Source of the DNA: Candidatus Saccharimonadota bacterium
GTDB lineage: Bacteria; Patescibacteriota; Saccharimonadia; Saccharimonadales; Saccharimonadaceae
Direction of reading: 5' to 3'
Assembly (NCBI GenBank): GCA_013316435.1
Contig: WSMR01000003.1
Location: 1-41,800 of the forward strand
DNA: 41,800 bases
The notes beneath the pieces are model-generated. The model was not told the origin of the DNA. It was given only the letters and a program-made list of their open reading frames with translations, and did no database searches. A program made the position numbers and the translations under genes. Shown one piece after another: positions 37,916-41,800 of this stretch (positions are counted from its first letter, which is position 1; the number at the start of each line of letters is the position of its first letter).

Positions 37916-38116
37916 AACTTTCTCCGTACGGGCTACTACGACCGCTCGAGTGGCTTCATCAACGGACGCATCGCAAATGGCCACTGGTGGTCTACCACTG
38001 CTGGTTCTGCTACTTACGGTCACTACTTGGCTACGGATCCGACGGTTGTCTACCCTCAGAATAACTATTACCGCGGAAACGGTTTTGCCGTTCGCTGTGT
38101 GGTACGGGAGGGGTGA
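37916..38116 (+). pseudogene. Cassette B: startless C-terminal FISUMP/C-type-lectin-like fragment
   Basis: NFLRTGYYDRSSGFINGRIANGHWWSTTAGSATYGHYLATDPTVVYPQNNYYRGNGFAVRCVVREG*; same length (201 nt) as cassette A. Confidence 0.75.
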
Positions 38117-38191
38117 GATGACTCATAAGTCTCATTCAGAATATGATTACGAAATCTCAGAGTAGGGTATTATAGTGATAAGGTATAATTT

Positions 38192-38557
38192 ATGGCAAGA
38201 GTGGTCAAGGGTAAAGAGCTAATAAATACTAGGCTAGCGGCAAATTATGGCGGCTGGATATATTGTGACGGCTGCCAAGAGAATATAGGCTATCTATGCT
38301 ATTCAACTTATGACAGTATAAAAATACGATATAAGTGTAATTGTGGTAGTAGTGGCTTCATTTCCTTGGATTTTGCGGACGGTAAAATAGGGCATAAGTG
38401 CGCCAATGAGCTAATCACTATAAAGAATCGGCTTTGTTGTCCAAGCGACAATGAACCGCTGATTACTTTGCTTAACAAAAAGCTAAAAAGTTATGAATTA
38501 GAAATTACTTGTAAATTTTGTGGCGGGAAATATAAAAAGCGAACGGTCACTAGCTAG
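38192..38557 (+). CDS. Small Cys-rich (zinc-ribbon-like) protein, 121 aa
   Basis: Cys pairs: CDGC, YKCNC, CC, CKFCGGKYKKR. TATAAT immediately upstream. Confidence 0.6.
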   Translation: MARVVKGKELINTRLAANYGGWIYCDGCQENIGYLCYSTYDSIKIRYKCNCGSSGFISLDFADGKIGHKCANELITIKNRLCCPSDNEPLITLLNKKLKSYELEITCKFCGGKYKKRTVTS

Positions 38558-38596
38558 CCTCCTAGCGGTCTAAAGTTCCTGCGAATATACTGCCCC

Positions 38597-38791
38597 TCAC
38601 CTCCCGACGCAGCGAAGAGCAAAACCATTCCCGCGGTAGTCTTTATACTAGAGGTAGATACGTGTTGGGTTCGTGTCCAGGATATAGCTGAGGCCATCAG
38701 AACCAGCGGCAAACAACCACCAGGACCCATCCGTGACGCGTCTAGTTATTTGACTGCCTGAGCGAGAGTAAAAGCCTGTACGGAGAAAGTT
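38597..38791 (-). pseudogene. Cassette D: startless C-terminal FISUMP-like fragment with internal TAG
   Basis: Minus strand NFLRTGFYSRSGSQITRRVTDGSWWLFAAGSDGLSYILDTNPTRIYL*YKDYRGNGFALRCVGR*. Confidence 0.7.
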
Positions 38792-38969
38792 GAAATTGTT
38801 GTGAAAATTACATCAGAATCTATGCGGATTATTTTTTTTGATGCCAAACAGGGGTGAAGAGCTTCTACATTTTGATTTTATTAAGCCTCTGCTTGTAGTT
38901 TTTTAACAGAGCGTATTATACTAGGGAGGGGGACCGATATTATCTTGCCGTAACAAGGGTGAAAAGTGC

Positions 38970-38998
38970 TTGAAATTCTAAAAAATTTGCTCTACAAT
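38970..38998 (+). promoter_or_regulatory. Sigma70-like promoter for the cutinase-like gene
   Basis: TTGAAA-N17-TACAAT upstream of SD ggagg and ATG 39028. Confidence 0.6.
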
Positions 38999-39027
38999 AG
39001 CCTCATATCAGTCAATATGGAGGTAAA

Positions 39028-40866
39028 ATGCGAATTGCTAAACCGTCGCAGTCAAGTCCGGTTCAAAAACCGAAGAAAATTTTAAAAAGAATATTATATT
39101 ATTTTCTCGCAGTAGTTTATATCGTAGGGTCTAATGCGATAACATTTTTTCCAGTTTCGGCAGCAGAGTGCGCTGCGGTGGAGTTTGTCTTTGCTAGGGG
39201 GTCCGGCGAGAGTATTAATGGATCTAGCTATCAAAGTTGGCATACTACCGTTGAGCAAAGAATGCAAAGTTCACCCCTGAGCTATCATTTTTATGAACTG
39301 GGCAGTAGCAGCCAAGATGGTTATCAATATCCCGCTACGTCTGTCTCCGGTGATTCCTCAGGAGTAATTAATTTGATTGGTGCAGCGATTAGCGGTGGGG
39401 AATTATTTGATTTTGGTAAAAGCGTGGACGAAGGTGAAGCAGAACTGAAGGCCTATATTTCCTCAGTATTAACACAGTGCCCAAATACAAAGTTTGTTTT
39501 AGGTGGATATTCTCAGGGAGCGATGCTGGTTGCGCGAGCGCTGTCGGATCTTGATGCTTCTAAAATTATTTACGTTGCAACTTTTGGAGACCCGAAGTTA
39601 TATTTACCGGAAGGCAAAAGGCATCTGCTAAAAAAGCCCGATGCGTGCTATGGGCGCAACTTGTCGGACTATCGTATAAATGTGGGTGATTGCTATGCTT
39701 ATGAAGGTGTGCTAGGCAGCTATCGACCATACCAACCCGAAGATTATAGCGGCAAAATTGGCGTTTGGTGTAATAAGAATGATATTATGTGTAGCTCGAG
39801 GCTTAGTGTCGATAATCATACTTCTTATGTGACAGATAATCTTTATGATGAAGCCGCCTCAATGATTGCGAATAAGATTTCCGAATTCTTTGGAGTTTAT
39901 GCAACTACTGCTCCTAAGGCTTTACATGAAGTGGCATTTCTCGTTGATAATACAATATCAATGAAGCAAGAGCAAAAGAAGTATAAAAATGCTATCGGCG
40001 CTTTTGCGGAGCGTGTCATTAAAAGTGGTGGGCGAATTGCGCTATATGAGTTTGGTGATTTAGCTCAAAATGTAAAAACTTTGGAACGTTGCGGCTTTGG
40101 TTGTGAAGTCGATGAGTTTAAACGTGAGTATAATTATATTGACGCTAATCGAGGAGGGGATGATCCTGAATCGGCTCTGTCGGGTCTGATGACAACTATG
40201 AATTCGCTAAAATGGACTAACGGTGCCACTAAATCAATTGTCCTATTAACGGATGCAGGTTATCATGACCCGGATTTTGACGGTGTTACGCTTGATAATG
40301 TTGTGGAGAGAAGCCTGCAAATTGATCCAGTTAATGTGTATATTATTGATACGAGCTCAGAAACTGACGTATATAGTGAACTGGTAGAACGCACGAATGG
40401 CGGCTTTATTAAAACGAATTGTAGCGCGGATGATTTATGGGGGCAAATTGTGTCGCGTCCAGTCGCCAAGTTAAAGTTAATGGAATATCAGGCAGAAGTT
40501 GGTAGTGCGCTGGAGTTTGACGCTTCGGACTCGTATGCAGAAGATGGTAGCGATTTGCATTTTGAGTGGGATTTGGATGGTGATGGGAAGTTTGAACGGC
40601 TAAATGCTAGTTCTGTGGTTTCGCAGACTTATAGCCAGGATTTCGATGGTTATGCACAGGTAAAAGTTACGGATGGCAATAATAACTCGGCTACAATGTC
40701 GGCGCATGTCAAAATTTCAGATGATAAGACTAGCGAAGAACTAGCAAGAATCACCAATTTTTCTAGCCAGCAAGGTGAGCAAAACGAAATTAGTTTTTCT
40801 ACCACTGGACAGAAAGTCTTGCTCACTAGCGAAGATGCGGCGCTCGGTTGGATTGAGCTTTCTTAG
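39028..40866 (+). CDS. Secreted cutinase-like serine esterase fused to vWA-like and PKD-like domains (ends at in-frame TAG)
   Basis: Signal peptide; AAECAAVEFVFARGSGE, GGYSQGAMLVARAL, VWCNKNDIMCS...NHTSYV (Ser/Asp/His layout); vWA-like EVAFLVDNTISM...SIVLLTDAGYHD; PKD-like FEWDLDGDGKFER...YAQVKVTDGNNNSATMSA. Confidence 0.8.
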   Translation: MRIAKPSQSSPVQKPKKILKRILYYFLAVVYIVGSNAITFFPVSAAECAAVEFVFARGSGESINGSSYQSWHTTVEQRMQSSPLSYHFYELGSSSQDGYQYPATSVSGDSSGVINLIGAAISGGELFDFGKSVDEGEAELKAYISSVLTQCPNTKFVLGGYSQGAMLVARALSDLDASKIIYVATFGDPKLYLPEGKRHLLKKPDACYGRNLSDYRINVGDCYAYEGVLGSYRPYQPEDYSGKIGVWCNKNDIMCSSRLSVDNHTSYVTDNLYDEAASMIANKISEFFGVYATTAPKALHEVAFLVDNTISMKQEQKKYKNAIGAFAERVIKSGGRIALYEFGDLAQNVKTLERCGFGCEVDEFKREYNYIDANRGGDDPESALSGLMTTMNSLKWTNGATKSIVLLTDAGYHDPDFDGVTLDNVVERSLQIDPVNVYIIDTSSETDVYSELVERTNGGFIKTNCSADDLWGQIVSRPVAKLKLMEYQAEVGSALEFDASDSYAEDGSDLHFEWDLDGDGKFERLNASSVVSQTYSQDFDGYAQVKVTDGNNNSATMSAHVKISDDKTSEELARITNFSSQQGEQNEISFSTTGQKVLLTSEDAALGWIELS

Positions 40867-41100
40867 GGGAATGGCGAGATTAGTATAGGGCAATTAAAAG
40901 AAGATACCAAATTCTCTTTGGTGCCTTATTCTAAGGCTGGCTTGCGTGGAGAGAGGTATGATTTTATCTTGACAGCGAGTCAGCCCTCGATCCAGGATAC
41001 AATTACTCAACAAAAAGTTCTGTTAACGGATTCAGCTAAGTTGATAGTACCAAAATTGCCAAAAGTCCCCAATGCCGGAGTATATTCTAATGATCGTTAA
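40867..41100 (+). pseudogene. In-frame C-terminal continuation of the cutinase-vWA-PKD gene beyond TAG 40864-40866
   Basis: Same frame reads GNGEISIGQLKEDTKFSLVPYSKAGLRGERYDFILTASQPSIQDTITQQKVLLTDSAKLIVPKLPKVPNAGVYSNDR*. Confidence 0.65.
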
Positions 41101-41158
41101 AACTACGAGTAGTGCTGTCAATGAGGAGCGTGCTTCATCTATATCAGTGACTGGAACT

Positions 41159-41362
41159 TCATATCCGGCGCCTCCGTTCAGAGCTCAAATGCCAATGATC
41201 TCCGTATTCACACTTATACACACTCAGACTAGGCGCTCCATAATCGTGCTGAGCGACCAGTGCTGCCGCCTCAGCTTCCTCGCGCGTTGCATAGCAATTT
41301 TTCTGCTGGTTTCCCACCCAGCAACGTGGCGGGATAGATTCATGATAACGGGATTGCGTCAT
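41159..41362 (-). CDS. Small Cys/His-containing protein (67 aa)
   Basis: MTQSRYHESIPPRCWVGNQQKNCYATREEAEAAALVAQHDYGAPSLSVYKCEYGDHWHLSSERRRRI; minus-strand promoter TTGACT-N17-TAATAT at 41450-41478. Confidence 0.7.
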   Translation of the reverse strand: MTQSRYHESIPPRCWVGNQQKNCYATREEAEAAALVAQHDYGAPSLSVYKCEYGDHWHLSSERRRRI

Positions 41363-41449
41363 TTTAGCCTCACTTATGGTTGAGATAATTATAAAGGGTA
41401 TTTTCTCCAAAACCCCTAGAATGATACCTAAAATACAGGCTATACTTCT

Positions 41450-41478
41450 ATATTACCACACATTTGATAAAAAGTCAA
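41450..41478 (-). promoter_or_regulatory. Sigma70-like promoter for the 67-aa minus-strand gene
   Basis: Minus strand TTGACTTTTTATCAAATGTGTGGTAATAT, 17-bp spacer. Confidence 0.65.
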
Positions 41479-41533
41479 GAGTTTTCCGGGATTTTTGCTT
41501 ATGTTATAATACAAGCTATATGAGGGTGGGTAG

Positions 41534-41800
41534 GTGAGCAGATTATCTGAGTATTTGAATAGACATATTGTCGGTAATGTTTTTGATCGGCCGTCAATTT
41601 GCAATGCTTATAGTACGGATTCGTCAATTCTTACTTACACGCCAAAGCTAGTTGCAATTCCGGAGACTCAAGACGACGTGCGTAGGCTCTTGCGATTTGC
41701 AAACCAGTTGGCAGCTCGCGAGTTGCGCCTGCCAATCACGATGCACGGTAGTGGCTTAGATAAAACTGGTGCAAGTATTGGTCCAGGGATGATAGTTTCA
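41534..41800 (+). CDS. FAD-binding oxidoreductase (GlcD-like), 5' part; runs off window
   Basis: GTG start; VSRLSEYLNRHIVGNVFDRPSICNAYSTDSSILTYTPKLVAIPETQDDVRRLLRFANQLAARELRLPITMHGSGLDKTGASIGPGMIVS; upstream extended -10 TGTTATAAT. Confidence 0.8.
   Translation, partial: MSRLSEYLNRHIVGNVFDRPSICNAYSTDSSILTYTPKLVAIPETQDDVRRLLRFANQLAARELRLPITMHGSGLDKTGASIGPGMIVS

Noticed and set aside
37624-38064. 146-aa plus-strand ORF across the cassette cluster
   Set aside because: It is antisense to cassette C and out of frame with cassette B; composition is not protein-like. The coherent domain reading is in the other frames.
38847-38971. Imperfect direct repeat ACAGGGGTGAAGAGCTT / ACAAGGGTGAAAAGTGCTT upstream of the cutinase gene
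   Set aside because: Short, diverged and without supporting structure; could be chance.
41072-41383. Plus-strand ORF 41072..41383 (103 aa) after the cutinase gene
   Set aside because: Mostly antisense to the better-supported minus-strand small protein 41159..41362.
1-41800. tRNA, rRNA, tmRNA or intact transposase/integrase genes
   Set aside because: No convincing sequence signature found by reading the intergenic regions; not claimed, although a covariance-model search would be decisive.

Overview
The window reads as a compact bacterial chromosome segment, most likely from a reduced-genome Patescibacteria/Saccharibacteria (TM7)-type organism. That assignment is inferred from gene content and protein style; no search was run. 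The housekeeping backbone is rpoB (5'-truncated)-rpoC, gatC-gatA-(membrane HEPN-like ORF)-gatB, a UvrD-like helicase, fusA, a BceRSAB-like two-component/ABC module, rmuC, a DHH phosphoesterase, cysS, a GyrI-like protein, nrdD-nrdG, folA, a NifS/IscU-type pair, dut (minus strand), a DUF362 protein, an ABC1/UbiB-like kinase, a DUF167 protein, a bactofilin-like membrane protein and ung. The most unusual part is the accessory tract at about 37.5-41.1 kb together with a related piece at 24.4 kb. Four startless C-terminal cassettes of a FISUMP/C-type-lectin-like domain lie in intergenic DNA on both strands. They have conserved ends and a hypervariable, mostly nonsynonymous interior, which resembles diversity-generating-retroelement variable repeats or silent antigenic cassettes. 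Next to them are a long inverted repeat, a zinc-ribbon ORF and a secreted cutinase-vWA-PKD gene interrupted by an in-frame TAG. Other signals are repeated TATAAT-N6-ATG architecture (probable leaderless mRNAs), two copies of a ~45-bp promoter-like element in antisense orientation, tandem NrdR-like boxes before nrdD, a structured leader on an orphan minus-strand gene, a decaying pseudogene upstream of fusA, and a 26-aa micro-ORF coupled to folA and the cysteine desulfurase gene.
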